Below, in pieces: positions 26,677 to 38,794 of a stretch of DNA of 64,000 nt. This stretch comes from Callipepla californica brunnescens. Taxonomy: Eukaryota; Chordata; Aves; Galliformes; Odontophoridae. The position numbers and the translations under genes are program-made. The notes under the pieces were generated by a model. It was not told where the DNA came from and ran no database searches. It saw only the letters and a list, made by a program, of their open reading frames with translations. The stretch is taken from the NCBI GenBank assembly GCA_023055505.1, contig JALIRH010000003.1, positions 31,994,842-32,058,841 on the forward strand, written 5' to 3'. Within the stretch, counting starts at the first letter, position 1. Every line of letters begins with the position of its first letter.

Positions 26677-29600
26677 GAGAAGAGGATAATATATCGAAAA
26701 TGATTGTATTGGCTGCTTTGCCTGTTTTTTCTGGATGGTTCTCACTCTCTTTGTATAAAATGTGAGATATGAGCCCAGGCAACTTTTCAATAAGGGCACA
26801 ATGCCACTCTCACATGCAACTTGCATAATGGAGCCGTCATTTCTGTCGTACTAAGCACACAGCTCAAGGAAATACAGGCTCACTGGGGAGAGGCATCCCA
26901 GCTCCCTGCTCAGTCACCCAGAGCACACCCAACCAAGTCAACAGGAGCTTGGTCCAAAACAAGTAACAGCAGGAAGAGCTGATAAAGCTCTTTTGGCTGC
27001 TATCTACCCCCCTAACGTACCACCTGATAGCAACTGCAACCTGACAAAGGAAAGTTACCTTCATTTCTTGAGGAGCGCTTTGAGAATACAAGGAGTAAAT
27101 ATTTTGATGCAAATGTCTCTGACTCATTGTGTCATCACTGTATTTCTGAGAGCCACTGGGTTCCATCCCCCTTCCTCAGCCCATCCCTTAGGACAGTTCA
27201 CTCCAGGAGCTCTGCATTTTCTCATAATATCGCTAATGTTCTCCATAAGAATTGGCATTGTTCACTATGGAGAGAGAGGGAGAAGAGCCCTCCCCTCTTT
27301 TGCCTTCCAACTCTTGTTTTTCCATTTCCTTACTTTCAAATTGTAGTATAGAAAATGTTCAAGGTCTTCCTCCCACCTGCTTCTCCAAGGCAGTTTTAAA
27401 TTAGCCATGATTTCCTTCTCTTCTCAGCTTCTCATTTTTTCCAGAGCCTGTACTATCAAAACCTAACGCCCTCCTTCCCTTTTTGTTATTCGAGACAGCC
27501 CAGCATCACACTGTTCATTCATTAGGACACTTCCGCCCACTCCACAGATCCAGCATTCTCCACCTCTGCTCTGCATAAATGCTTTCATCTCCACATTAGG
27601 CTAGCTCTTACTTCTAGCAGCTGCTTTTTACTTCTTTTTTTGTCTTTTCAGTGAGCAGCCCTTCCTACTCCACAGGGCTGCAGAGTCTTTCTGAAGCGAG
27701 TGCTTTCCTACAAGGAGGACAGACCATGGCAACAGAAGCAAAGGTTGCTTGCTGGGAAGCCCATTTGTTCATACTAGTATTAAAAAATAAAAAATAAAAT
27801 TGCCTCTAATTCCAGGAAGGTCTGCTCTATGTTCAGGGTACCTTTACAGCAATGAAAATTACAATGACATTGATATTAATAGCAAGAAACAGCATCATCT
27901 TGACACACTACAACTCCTTTGCTCCCACAGTGCTCTTCAAAAGACAAGAGAAACTTCAAATTAAGTGCAGAAGACCCTTCCCCCAGAGGGAAGCTGGGCT
28001 GCGATGTAATGAAGCCCAGCTGCTGAAGGCCATGGGGTCATGTGTCCCAGGCTGGCAGCTTCCGTGGTACGGGGAAAGACCTTGAGATGGAAGGTCCCCT
28101 GCCCAGCCTCAGTGCAACTGACCACACCACTTTACCAGGGCTTTTTGGCTTCTTACCATTGCCCTGAACTGCTCCCCACCCCCTTGGAGGCTCATGGATG
28201 CCTCCCACCTCTTAATTCCCTCCCATCTCTGGATTTTCACTCTCCAGACTCTTCTCAGCTCCTCACTTCATTACTGCTGTTCCCACACAAGGATCCAGGA
28301 GCCATAAACAGATTAACCTGTGGAAGATCTGAAACAGTCCCAGCTTTGAAAAGACACGAACGCACTGCATCCTGTGAGAGCTGCACAATCCTACTGCAGC
28401 AGCAGCATATTTAGCTTCAGTATTATAGGGGCTAAACTTGCATGACTCTTAAAATCCCATAGTGCATGTGTGCACAGGACTGTTACGCTGCAATTTACTC
28501 CAAATTACCGCTCCATTTATCTACCCAGAGCCTTGGCATCTTGCTGCCCCTACACTCCTAAATCACTCTTCTAACTCTCATTATACTCTCCTCATTTAAT
28601 TTTCCAGCTCTTCAAGCAAACCCTTACAGTAATGATGTCTGCATATCTCTGTACTCTTATTTTCCAAAATGCTGCCCCCATCTCACTTACCACTCAAGTG
28701 TGTTAGGGCACAGAGCTGAAATGCCATGCCAGAAAAAGCAACCAACATTGTTTTGGGACATGCAGTGGTCAGTGTGCCCCACTGGGGAGCCCACAAATGT
28801 GTAATTCATATCCCAGGTTTCTCAGCCAGAACAGTTCTGTTCCTTCTCTTGTCCAAACCACAAAGACAAGAACTTCCAGCCTATCCTACATCTTGCAAAT
28901 CCTAGGACTGACATGGAGATACAGAAGGGGAAAGCAGAAAACTACCCTTGCTAATATGCGATGAATAGCTGCAACACCACAGTCCCCTTCTTTTTTCTGC
29001 TTGCCTGCCGCGTTGCTTTGAAAAATCCTTCTCACTGAAGGCTTTTGTCCTGCAGGTTAGGAGAGCAACACAGCACTGCATGCTAACTCTTCTCTGATGC
29101 CCAGGAGTGACCATACACTTCAAACCAAAAGCAAGAGAGCTCCTGCAGCCACCAGCCACACCGTGACCTGCTGTGCTCCTGCACGGACACCAGACTCAGC
29201 AGACACATCTGCCCAGGGCTGGCATCTTTGATTTAATGATTTATTTTGAATACGCTCTTCTCCTTGCACAACCACCTCTCCCTGCAAGGACCCATGACCT
29301 TTGCACTTTTCTGATGACTTCATCCACTGCACTCCACTCCCACAAGCTGTAGGTCAGGGATCAGGTGACAGGCTTGACCCAAACTGTCTGACAAAGGCTT
29401 CTCATCTGCTTGGCATGGCATTCAGAGAAATCGATTCACGAGTGTGTCAGTGCTGCATTATATTCAGCAGTGCTTCCCAGGCAGGACATGAAAGACAATC
29501 TCACCTCACCTGAGTTGGGCCTATTGACCCATTCAAGCAGAAACTCTGGAACTGAGCATCCTTCTCTGTTCCACAGACTCCGGAGGCAAACCTTCCTCCT

Positions 29601-30237
29601 GGCCGCATGCCTGATCCCTAGTACAAAAGAGAACGGTTTCAGTTTTGCAGAGCTGCCTTCCCAACACTTTCCACAGGCATATAATTCACACTGAGCTTCC
29701 TCCCAGGGGACAGCAATGCCACCTCATCCCAGTCCCAAAGGACACTGCAGCTGCTGCATTCTTCAGCACCAATAGGTCCAAGGAGTCAGGTACATACACA
29801 CCTAGAAATGTGCCACTGCTAGTCAGTGACACCCATTTTCCCAGTTTCTTAAACCTTCACAATGGCCCAGTCGTTTTCCCCACCCACAAACTCCAGTATG
29901 ATTGAAGATCTGTTTGTGGTAGATGCCGGTAGATTAGCAAATGTTAAAATGGAAGCCTACGGGTGCTTTTGCTGCTAATGTCTGAATAAAACAAAGGCTG
30001 AAACAAGGCTAGACATAGATTGGCTGAGGATCAGACCAAAGATAGAAGAACTTTTTGAGTACTTTGAATATTTCAAGGTACATCCGTCACTAACTGAAGA
30101 CAGGCTTGGTTCATTGTTCAAGATATATTGGAAGTAATTTGCAAAAGTGAGTATGAAAGCTGAAAGCACCATGGAAATGTGCTCTGAATGACTGCACCAC
30201 CCTGACTGTGGAGGGAACTCAGCGCAGGGAGACATAA

Positions 30238-30252
30238 ATATATATATATATA
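30238..30252 (+). repeat. short (TA)n microsatellite
   Basis: About seven alternating A/T dinucleotide units followed by A5. It is a short simple repeat. Confidence 0.85.
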
Positions 30253-31110
30253 AAAAGCTTCCAGCTCTACTGCAGTGCCCCAGAAAGTGCCATTCTGGGA
30301 CATCCAGAGATGACAGAGGCTTTCTGATTAGAAAATCACTTTGTAGCGTTGCATTTGTGCTCCACAGAGTCCCCCTCTGAAAAATTTCTCCTATGCATGA
30401 ATTGCTTTTTTTGCGTGGTACTGTTTTCAAAGCTGCGATTCATATTCAGGATATATTCTGACTGTTGCTTCACAATGCAGATGTTCCGTGCACGACTCTT
30501 TTAGGTGCATGGAAGTACCCCTAGGCACAGGTCTCCTCAAGCATCTGAAGCATCCACATGCTGTTGCACCCCACTGGAGCCCTGGCACAACGTGCCTCCC
30601 AGCTCCCAGTGCTGAACACCAGCCCAACCGCCATGCAGGCTGCTTGCAGAGATAAATGCCTCGGCATCTTGAGACAGAGCTTTGTCAGTTAGCCCAATAA
30701 AAAAAGCCCTACATTCGTTTCTTTCGCTTGCAGGCTCACTGCTTAGTCAGCTGTTAAAACAACGTGTTAAACCTTTGCTAAAAGAACTGTGGTAGAAAAT
30801 AGCTGATCAGTAAGTCTGAAGTGTCAGAGCCGTCTGGGTAGGTGGAGGCACTAACAGGAAAGCAGGAAACCCAGTCTGTAAGCTTAGAGCTTGTGGAAAG
30901 GAAACAGTTTCCATTCAGCACAGAGATTGCAGAGCAACACTGTCATGAAGGCTGGAGGCAGCCAAAAGTCATTTTCTCTCTCCCAGTTTAATGATTTCTG
31001 GTTGCTGCAGCTCGGCACTCCTGGGAGGAAGCGTGGGCAGCCTGCACTTAATGCTGCTCATTGTTCTGACTATTATGGTACGGGGAAGGGAGGCAGAGGA
31101 TCTATAAACG

Positions 31111-31136
31111 TATTTCACACAACTGCGTGTGAAATA
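31111..31136. repeat. perfect inverted repeat, 10-bp arms
   Basis: tatttcacac (31111-31120) and gtgtgaaata (31127-31136) are exact reverse complements around the 6-nt loop aactgc. The site lies in a block with other enhancer-like features and inside the unrecognised 206-codon frame. A palindromic transcription-factor site or cruciform is possible. It could also be chance. Confidence 0.85.
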
Positions 31137-31161
31137 ACCCGAATAAATCACCCTGCAAGCC

Positions 31162-31174
31162 TTTTTTTTTTTTT
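31162..31174 (+). repeat. poly(T) tract, T13
   Basis: Uninterrupted run of 13 T. It creates the FFFL stretch in the overlapping 206-codon frame. Confidence 0.92.
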
Positions 31175-32589
31175 AGCAGCGAGCCTGCTACCTTTGACAC
31201 CGACTACAATTAGCACACTAACTTATTTACGTGCCATAAATCCGCCGCGCACAAAGACCTGCTGTCCTGACTTTTCACCACAAACCTGTGAGCTTTGGTA
31301 CACTCGTTACATCCAGCTTCCCCCTTCCTTACAAAGAGTTTCAGTAGCTTGCGGCAGTGCAGAGGTGGATTGCACAAGGGCTGCATTCTGCTCCCAGCCC
31401 CAGCGGCCACCCCTGGGCCAGTGTAAGGCGGTCTGCCCTGATGAGATCTGGGAATGGATCCCGCACACGGATCTGGATGGAAAAATGAGCTGCACCGAGG
31501 GCTGGGGGTGAGGTCCCCCTGGAGGGATCGCCTCAGCACCCCCCGCCCTGGCAGCTGCAAGGGAGCTTTCAATTTTAATCACAAATTATTTTCATGGCAG
31601 CCCGCAGTAAAATGAAAACAAGCATCACAAGGCAAGGAGGCCTTGCTGGGGTTTAGAAGTTTTGTGCTACATCCTTTGGGGGTTTAGTTCCAGGAAAAGC
31701 AAACAAGCAGCTCAGATGAAGCAGACTCAGCTCTGAGCGCTGCGAGCACAGGGTGCCACCGGCCCCTCGTGCACTGCGGGACGTGCGAGTGCTCAGCTAC
31801 ACACATAGCACCGCAGGCTGTGTCCATGTGTGGCTCATTAAACGTCACCACAGCAGCACAGTACAGCCCTCCCTCTCGCTGTCCCAGCAGTCAGATCTGC
31901 AGACAGCATGTGCCAGGCCCTGGACACCAGCAGGTAGACCAGGCATATACTGTGCAAGGGAAACCAAAACTAAGGGATGCTGGAGTCGGTGGTATGCAAA
32001 CAGCTTGGATATGGGTGTGCAGACACCTGGCAGAGTGACTGTGCTCCCATCCACACAGACTGAAGCTCACCCTGTGCTCTGGGTGCCGCCTGGCACCCTG
32101 AGGTTTTCCATCAAGTACCTGCTCCTCTGGGATGATGCGATATTTTTCAGCTTCTCAAACACCACCCAAGGATCAACCCCTGCCTCCACCCCTCCCACAG
32201 TCCCATGAGAACAAGCAGCTGTGTTTTTCAGGTAGAGAGTGAAGGGGGTGGATTTTCACCCACGCACCATGGCTGGGTGAATGACTGAACATCCCTCCTC
32301 ACACACAGCCACAATCATCATGCACTACTTGCAGGTCCCATTTATTCCACTTCAGTCCAAAGGAAATAATCTGCGGTTCAAATTATGCTGCCTGCTAGCC
32401 AAGAAAGGCATTAAGAGTGGGTCAGATTGAGCAGAAGAAGCAAAGGAGGCTGCTCTGGGCACTGCAGTAAACTCTCAGCCTCTTCTCAAGCAGAGAAGGA
32501 CAGAGGTGCCGAGTGGACCACCACTCTGTTTGCACCTTCCCCACTGACTGAAGTCTCCACCCACACAAAACCACAGTCTAGGTGAATAC

Positions 32590-32930
32590 CTTCCATTTAA
32601 AAATCCCATCACTTATTCCAACAAGATGAAAATGGAACATTTCGTACCAGATAATTTGGTCTGTATATTTTTATAAACAAAACTCCTTTGAAACAAGCGC
32701 GATCCCATCAAGACCATTTGTATTAATAAAATGGTATTTCTGTAATAAAAACATTCTTTGGCAACGCGTTCGCCTGACTTTATTAGCACCATTAAGAATC
32801 CTCTTGCATTTCCTTATTTCTCAGCAGCTCGCAAGGAGGTAGGTTCAGAATTTCATTATTTGAAAATGAAGCAATAAATAAAATAAAAAATAAAGAGTAA
32901 TTTGTACTTCAATAATGGCTTCCTCTTCCA
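32590..32930. promoter_or_regulatory. candidate conserved non-coding element (AT-rich with retained CpGs)
   Basis: AT-rich block with many aataaa/attaata words, and in its middle three CpGs in nine bases (acgcgttcg, about 32764-32772). Retained CpGs inside AT-rich DNA are unusual for neutral bird sequence. There is no repeat homology and no useful open frame. The call is by texture only and needs a multi-species alignment. Confidence 0.25.
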
Positions 32931-32944
32931 AGCTTTAGAGCAGG

Positions 32945-32972
32945 AAAAAAAAAAAAAAAAACAACAAAAAAA
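32945..32972 (+). repeat. A-rich tract, A17-caac-A7
   Basis: Same layout as the tract at 13850: a long A run, caac, a shorter A run, then cc. No retrotransposed body is seen upstream. Confidence 0.9.
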
Positions 32973-34189
32973 CCAACAACCATGATTTAACCATGCCTCT
33001 CATAATGCAGCAATTCCCTCTTTTTATAGCTGGAAGAAACATCTCTGGAGAGAGCCTCTGCTCATTTCAGATATCTGCGCTCTGAGCTCCAAGAACCTGA
33101 TTTACCATGGATTACTGTGCTTAGATTCAGTGAATACAACAGGTACTCAGTGCTTGGAGCAGGAGAGACACCGGCATCTCAGGCCAGCTCTCCCAGACTA
33201 CTGGAACCCAACCACAGTCTGGACTGGATTCAGGCAAACCAGAGGCTGGGCCTGCACTCACTCCCAGCCGCAGGCTTATCCCAGAATTCCAGTGCTCAGC
33301 AGGCAGGAGGCAGCGCTCACTGCCCTGCACCAGTCTTCTCCAAACACACTCGAGATATTTTGTATGTTTTGTTAAGCAGGAAGAACCACATTAACCGCTT
33401 GATCGGCTCCGCTCTTTTGTCCGTTTTACATTGCATTCCCATTGGTCTACATTTAAGGACAGAGAAGAATTCTTGGTATTTAAAACCTTTTTAATGTTTT
33501 CTCATGCCAGAATTGGCAGACATCTCTGCAGCTATGGGAGAGACAGGATTGGTTCTGGGGAGGAATTGTTTCTTTCATTTTCTTCCCCCTTTAATGTGGT
33601 TGATATTGATTTTAAACCTTGCTGGCACTCTGCAGTTAGAAGAGCCACAAATCTTCTTTCATCCACAAAAGTATCATATAGGTGTAGCTCCAATTTTAAA
33701 GCAGCCCCATCAAGTAATTTAGTTCCAAAAGGGATGATGGCTTTCCTGGCAGCATGGGATTGGTCGTATCAGATGCAGCGGAGCACAGGATCACAAGTCT
33801 CACTGCTTCATTCCGTCAGCGACCCCTATTTCATCCTGCGCTACAGGGGAAGATGAAAGGCATCCTAATGCATCCTAAGCCATAACCATATGGAAAAACC
33901 TCATAGAATGTAAAAAGGATAAGCAAACACAGCCCTACAGAAATACTGGGACACTACAGCGTTCATTTCTAAAATCCCAAAGGGATTAAAAGAGCAATTA
34001 TACTGCCCTTAATTTCCTACAGCAGGGAAGCATTTTGCTGCTACACACTATGTGCAATGATGATGAGGGCTTTTCAGCACAGAAAACACAGGAGAAAATG
34101 CCTAAATACCTTGGTGCCCAAACCTGCAAAAAACCCAATTCTTAACTGCTACTATTTGCTATGCAGGCAGGGAGGATCTGTCTGTACCT

Positions 34190-34400
34190 TCAGTGTTGTA
34201 CAATAACAGTAACCATAAAGATTCAGAACGAGCACAAGGACCGGTGAGACCATTAATAATAGCAATAAATGCTGTTCTGCATGAGGAAAACACTTACCCA
34301 AGGAATAAAAAAAGTCATTTTAGAATATGTTATGTCCTCTGTGAAATTCCCACCGCATTTGTACAACACTGTGGCAATTATGAAGCCGCTTCCCATCTCA
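34190..34400. promoter_or_regulatory. candidate conserved non-coding element
   Basis: AT-rich mixed sequence without homopolymers over 7, with scattered CpGs (gaacgagc, gaccggtg, caccgcat, agccgctt) and words such as attaataat. The texture resembles a developmental enhancer. No direct evidence of constraint is available here. Confidence 0.18.
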
Positions 34401-36214
34401 GCAAACACCCCCTGCAATCAGACATTGCTCGGGGCATCAGCTCCAAGCCGGGCTGCTTCTGCATTGCAAGCCCCCCACTGCCCTCAGTTGCACAGTCTGG
34501 AGCTCGTGCCTTCTCTGCCCAGGGGTAAATGCAGCTCTGGTCCTGCCAGTTTATGGAGTTAACTCCTTTGCTGGAGAACCCCCCAGGCTGGAGTGCTGCG
34601 CCAAGGTGCTGCAGGATGTTACGCAGCACATCACCCAACGTGTTGTGCAATGAGAGCCTACCCCAGGCAGGCCACTTAGGACTGTGTCAAGTCGGCATGA
34701 AAACAAGCCTGCAAGCTAAAGGAGAGAAGATTAAAGTGAAAAAGCAGCCTGTTTTTTAATTGTGCCTTAGAATTTCTAATCTAGTTAATGGCCCTTCCAG
34801 CCCATCTTGTGTAAAGAAACGAGCATGTGGCATGTTCTGAAGGAGGATCAACACTGACACACCGACAGATGCGCTTATTGGCACAAGAGACTGGATTAGT
34901 TTTTGGACTGGGTTTTTCACTCTCTTGCTAGCCAGCAGCGACTTGCTTTTTTGGAGGCAACGGGAGGGATCAAACAATCACTGCAGAGGGATATTAGTTC
35001 CCTGGCACTTAATCTTCTTCCATTACAGATTCTTTGCTCCAACAAGAGACAAGGCTGCCGTTCCTTCCCCCTGACTCACTGGCAATCCTTTATCCATCTC
35101 TGTTTTGCTGCTTTGGAGATTTTTTTGGCTGGAGTCTGATCAGCTCAGGCTGCCCTATTATTCTCTGTCTCCATATTTCCAACACTTGTTCCTCCTTCAT
35201 CACTGCTCCTCACAGTGGAAGTCTGAAAGTTAGCACAGTACTCCGAAGTTAAATATACCCAGCCTAACACTGTACTGTTTTGCGCACCTGCTTGAAGTGT
35301 TGCCTCGTGTTGCACGGCCCCAAGCACGTGCAGTGCTCAGCTGTCTGATGGGGGAGTCAGCTGGTGGCTGACAGCATGCATACAGCACCAACTCCATTCT
35401 CTCCCCTCGGGAGACCCAACCACTGGTGACAGTCTGAGCAATGCTGGTGGGAGGGAGACCAGAGGAATTCAGGCTAACTGAGTGCTGGGTGGCTAGAGGG
35501 GTTGAGTTGCAAAACTCACACAAGTTTTTCTGTCCACTGGAGGTAATATCTTTACAAACAGTATCGAGGTGTTCCTGGCTCACAGGGTCCTGCATCCCAA
35601 ACATTATTCCATGGTTTTGGCTGGCTCCCCAGGAGGTGGGGACCCTCTGTCCAAAATTGCAAACGTGAACAGCAGCAAAAGCCTCTATTATCCTTTCTGC
35701 AGGCAGTGCAGTGGGGCACCAGCCCTCCAGACCCAAACCCCCAGTTCAGCTCCCATAGTAGTTCCCTATGAAGTTCAGACATTTTTTCTTGTGCCAGCCA
35801 CTGCTAGCTATCTGCCAGGTAACCTGAAGTATTTGCAGCATGGCACAGGGAGCAGTAGGGTTCAGTATGCTCCTGGTGACTCACTGGACTCACCTGGAGC
35901 TCCTCTTGCATTTGCACAGGGGGCAGCTACACATCTCGAGGTTGCACAATGATATGGACTGGAAAGCCCCAAAAGCAGACTCCATCCTCACCAGGGTCAA
36001 CACTCTCTAGAAATACAATAATATTCCCTCCCAGAGCTCTCCGCCAAACACAAGTCCATCGAGAGGAGAGGATATGCTGGACAGTAAAATACTGTAACTG
36101 TCTGTTAATGCCATTTGGGATGCTGTTGAAAGAATTTTGGAACAACCATGAGACTTTTTGGATACTCAAACACTGAATGAGTCAAAAAATCATCTGTGTC
36201 CTACAGAGAAACAT

Positions 36215-36480
36215 TTTAGAAAACAAAGCAATTGGCTTCGAGCAACATGATGTAACCTTGGTTTTTCCTCCCCTTATTGTAAGTGCATCTCTGGGTGTTT
36301 GCTTTTAAAGCTGTATCCATTAATAATGTGCCTTTATATTTATTTAGAGATATGTAAAACAAGGAGCGCTTATCCGTAGCCCCAGGCAACCCAACAATTT
36401 TAATATATAAACAGCTATATAAATGAGCCTCATAATTGTCCAACAAAAGCTTCAGCAACAAAGAACCCCATCTGCACACC
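36215..36480. promoter_or_regulatory. candidate conserved non-coding element
   Basis: About 265 bp of evenly mixed AT-rich sequence with several homeodomain/MEF2-like words (ccattaataatg, tatatttatttaga, ctatataaatg) and a few CpGs (ggagcgcttatccgtag). There is no repeat homology and no meaningful frame. Assigned by texture only. Confidence 0.22.
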
Positions 36481-38754
36481 ATCTCTTCTCAGGATGCTCA
36501 AAATTCAGCATCCACTTCAGCAGCCAAGAGGAATAAATAAGCTTTCCGAGCGAACCAGCTCAGGTTATTGCAGATCAAATGAAGGAACAAGGTGTTTGTC
36601 TTAACTTAAAAAAGGAAAAAAAAACCCAAAAAACACCACACCCGCAAATGGAAAAACACGGGCCAGATTTTCAAGCAAGCTCGGCACATTGCCTGCTTAA
36701 ATTACACTCACATGCAAGTGCATGCAAATGTGCCGTTCCCCTGGTCATCTGCCTGAACTGCATCCACGTTTTCCTCAAATGCCTCCTTTGAGCACAACAT
36801 GACACGCACGAGCAGCCTCCCCAGCCGCTCAGAAATCAGAGCATGGGCACACTGTGGGAGCAGAGGAAACACCTGCATTCCTCTGCAGCAAACACGCAGC
36901 TGAAATAATGATGAGTCTGACAAAAGCCTGACGGAGCGCAAAGGGCAGAGTGCTGGGACTGCAGAGCTGAGGGGCTCCGCTAGCTCCTTGGCAGGGGAGA
37001 CCATCACCCCCCTACGCTTTTGCATGTATTATAGATGGGGAACAAAAGCCAGGTAAAAATAAGCAATCATTTTCAGCTTGTGCTGCAGTCCTCAGATAGG
37101 CACTAACCACCACCAGTGGAGCTCAGCCCTACACAGGGCTGCTGCACTCAGCTTCACTGCGTGTTACAGAGTGATGGGAGGTTCAGCAAGGGGTTGCGTG
37201 ACATCTGCCTTTCATGGACAGCAAACGTGCCCCTGTATGGGGCCAGGCACTGCCTCGGGACAAGCTCTGCTCTCCTGTGGCAGGACAGGACTAGGGAGCC
37301 CTCTTCTCCCAAGGAGATGCTGCTAGTGTCTTGGCTGAGCATCACAGCCTCACATCCAGGAGAGCAGGGATCAGGAGGGAGGCCCTTCCTCCCCCTGAGA
37401 GCCCGTTCTTCTGTCTGACCACAAGAGAGGAAAGTCCTCATGAGCACAGTTCAGACATCATTCTTTTAATCCCCCTCCCTCCACCTCTCTGATATCCAAA
37501 GGAAAATATAACGAACTAGGAAGGCTCTTTCCTAGTGCAAAACCCCGCTCCTCCCTTCAAGCTACCCCTCCATGAAGGTCTCCCTGGAGTGAGGAGAGGA
37601 TGGCTGCTTCACCTCTCCAGCTCTCTCAGCACCCCAGAGAGGAGCAGAGGCCCACACTCCACACAAACAAGTCCCCACTCAGGGCAGTGCCTTGAGCTCA
37701 TCCCTGAGCACAACCCTTCGAGTCTGAACAGCTCTGCTGGCTCCTGCCTTGGGCAAGGTTTCAGTTTCCCTGTGGCTTGATGACGTGATTGGGGCAGGAT
37801 TTATGAGGCTTACAAAAAAGCACAATTAAATCTAATGGGCAGTGGAGGGGATTTTTTTTTCTTTGCTCTCTTTTTATGGCTGGCTTCTAGGACCAAAGCA
37901 ATGAGTTGGCAAAAGCCTGCCATGTTGGCCAAAGCCTGAATTGTTAGCCAAAAACCTTTGCTCCAAGTCTAGTTAAATTAATTTTCTAACATTTTTTAAA
38001 TATTTTCTTTTCTGTAAGATGACTGAGGAGCCATTGCCACTGCAGTTGAATAATATACAAAATGCAGCACTCCAGGTCCTGTTGGCCAACACCATCTCTG
38101 TCTGATCTCCGCAGAGAGATCTGTATCCATGATGAAGAAGCAAAGGCCACCCAGGAGGTGCGGGGAGGTGATGGCCAAGGCAGAAATGTCCCCTCTAGCA
38201 CAATGGGAACGGGACACATGCAGGTACCTGCCCTGTGCTCTGGGAGGGGACAAAACCAAACCCAAGGCAAAAGAGCATGACCTTCGCTTGAAACCATGTA
38301 CCCTGAGGAATGGAAAGTCTCATTCTCAGCTCGGCACCTTCTTCATGTCCAGTTACCAGTAACTCACTGTTCTGGACCTGTTTTAGCTGTGTCATTCCAG
38401 GTAAGACAGGCTGCTGTTTGCTCTGTAAATCCAGCTGCCAGCAGGGGTCACGCTGTGCTCTGTCACGCACGTGTGCATCCCCCTCACGTGTGCCCTCATG
38501 TATCCCATGGAAACTTAAACTCATTTTCTTACTCCAAAACAAAGATCAGTCAGAAAGCACGTGGCTTTTACCTGCAGGGAAACGCTGCAGCATCAGCAAA
38601 TTCTGTGTGACAGAGCTGATCCCCTCAGAAAGGTGTGCTTTGCCCATGCCCAGTAAGCAACATGAAGAGAAGGCAGATTGCATGGGTTAATTACTTGTTT
38701 CTTGCTACTTTTCCGAAAAAGAGAGCAAGAAGAAAAAACAAAACAAAACCAAAT

Positions 38755-38755
38755 A

Positions 38756-38790
<35 letters not shown>

Positions 38791-38794
38791 AAAA
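38755..38794 (+). repeat. (AC)7 microsatellite followed by A26
   Basis: Seven AC units run directly into 26 A. It is a compound microsatellite and is likely to be length-polymorphic and hard to sequence accurately. Two overlapping plus-strand frames owe their lysine and threonine/histidine runs to it and are spurious. Confidence 0.95.

Larger units (their letters stand above)
19210..30599. other. non-coding stretch, no gene recognised
   Basis: No gene is recognised in about 11 kb. Open frames reach about 133 codons (minus 24256-24657) with no familiar motif. Homopolymers sit at 21418, 21797, 22138, 23807 and 26651. A compact inverted repeat lies at 25021-25048, an AT-rich candidate element at 24640-24840 and a short (TA)n at 30238. 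I see no LTR, SINE or RNA gene. Single short exons remain possible. Confidence 0.6.
30891..31511 (+). other. longest open frame, 206 codons, unrecognised and probably not a gene
   Basis: This open frame of 206 codons from ATG to TGA is the longest in 64 kb, and I recognise no family. It has no signal peptide, clear transmembrane segment or repeat. A short hydrophobic run (ASLFFFLAASLLPL) arises where the frame reads through a T13 homopolymer at 31162-31174, which argues against coding. A second frame of 120 codons is open on the opposite strand (31210-31572), as often happens in slightly GC-rich sequence. A rough estimate from stop-codon density puts one such frame per window well under one but not negligible. 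There is no visible promoter, splice context or polyadenylation signal. Confidence 0.15.

Noticed and set aside
37749..37776. ccttgggcaag followed by tcagtttcc, as in MIR/L2
   Set aside because: The two blocks are 3 bases apart instead of about 20, and nothing around them fits; chance cannot be excluded.
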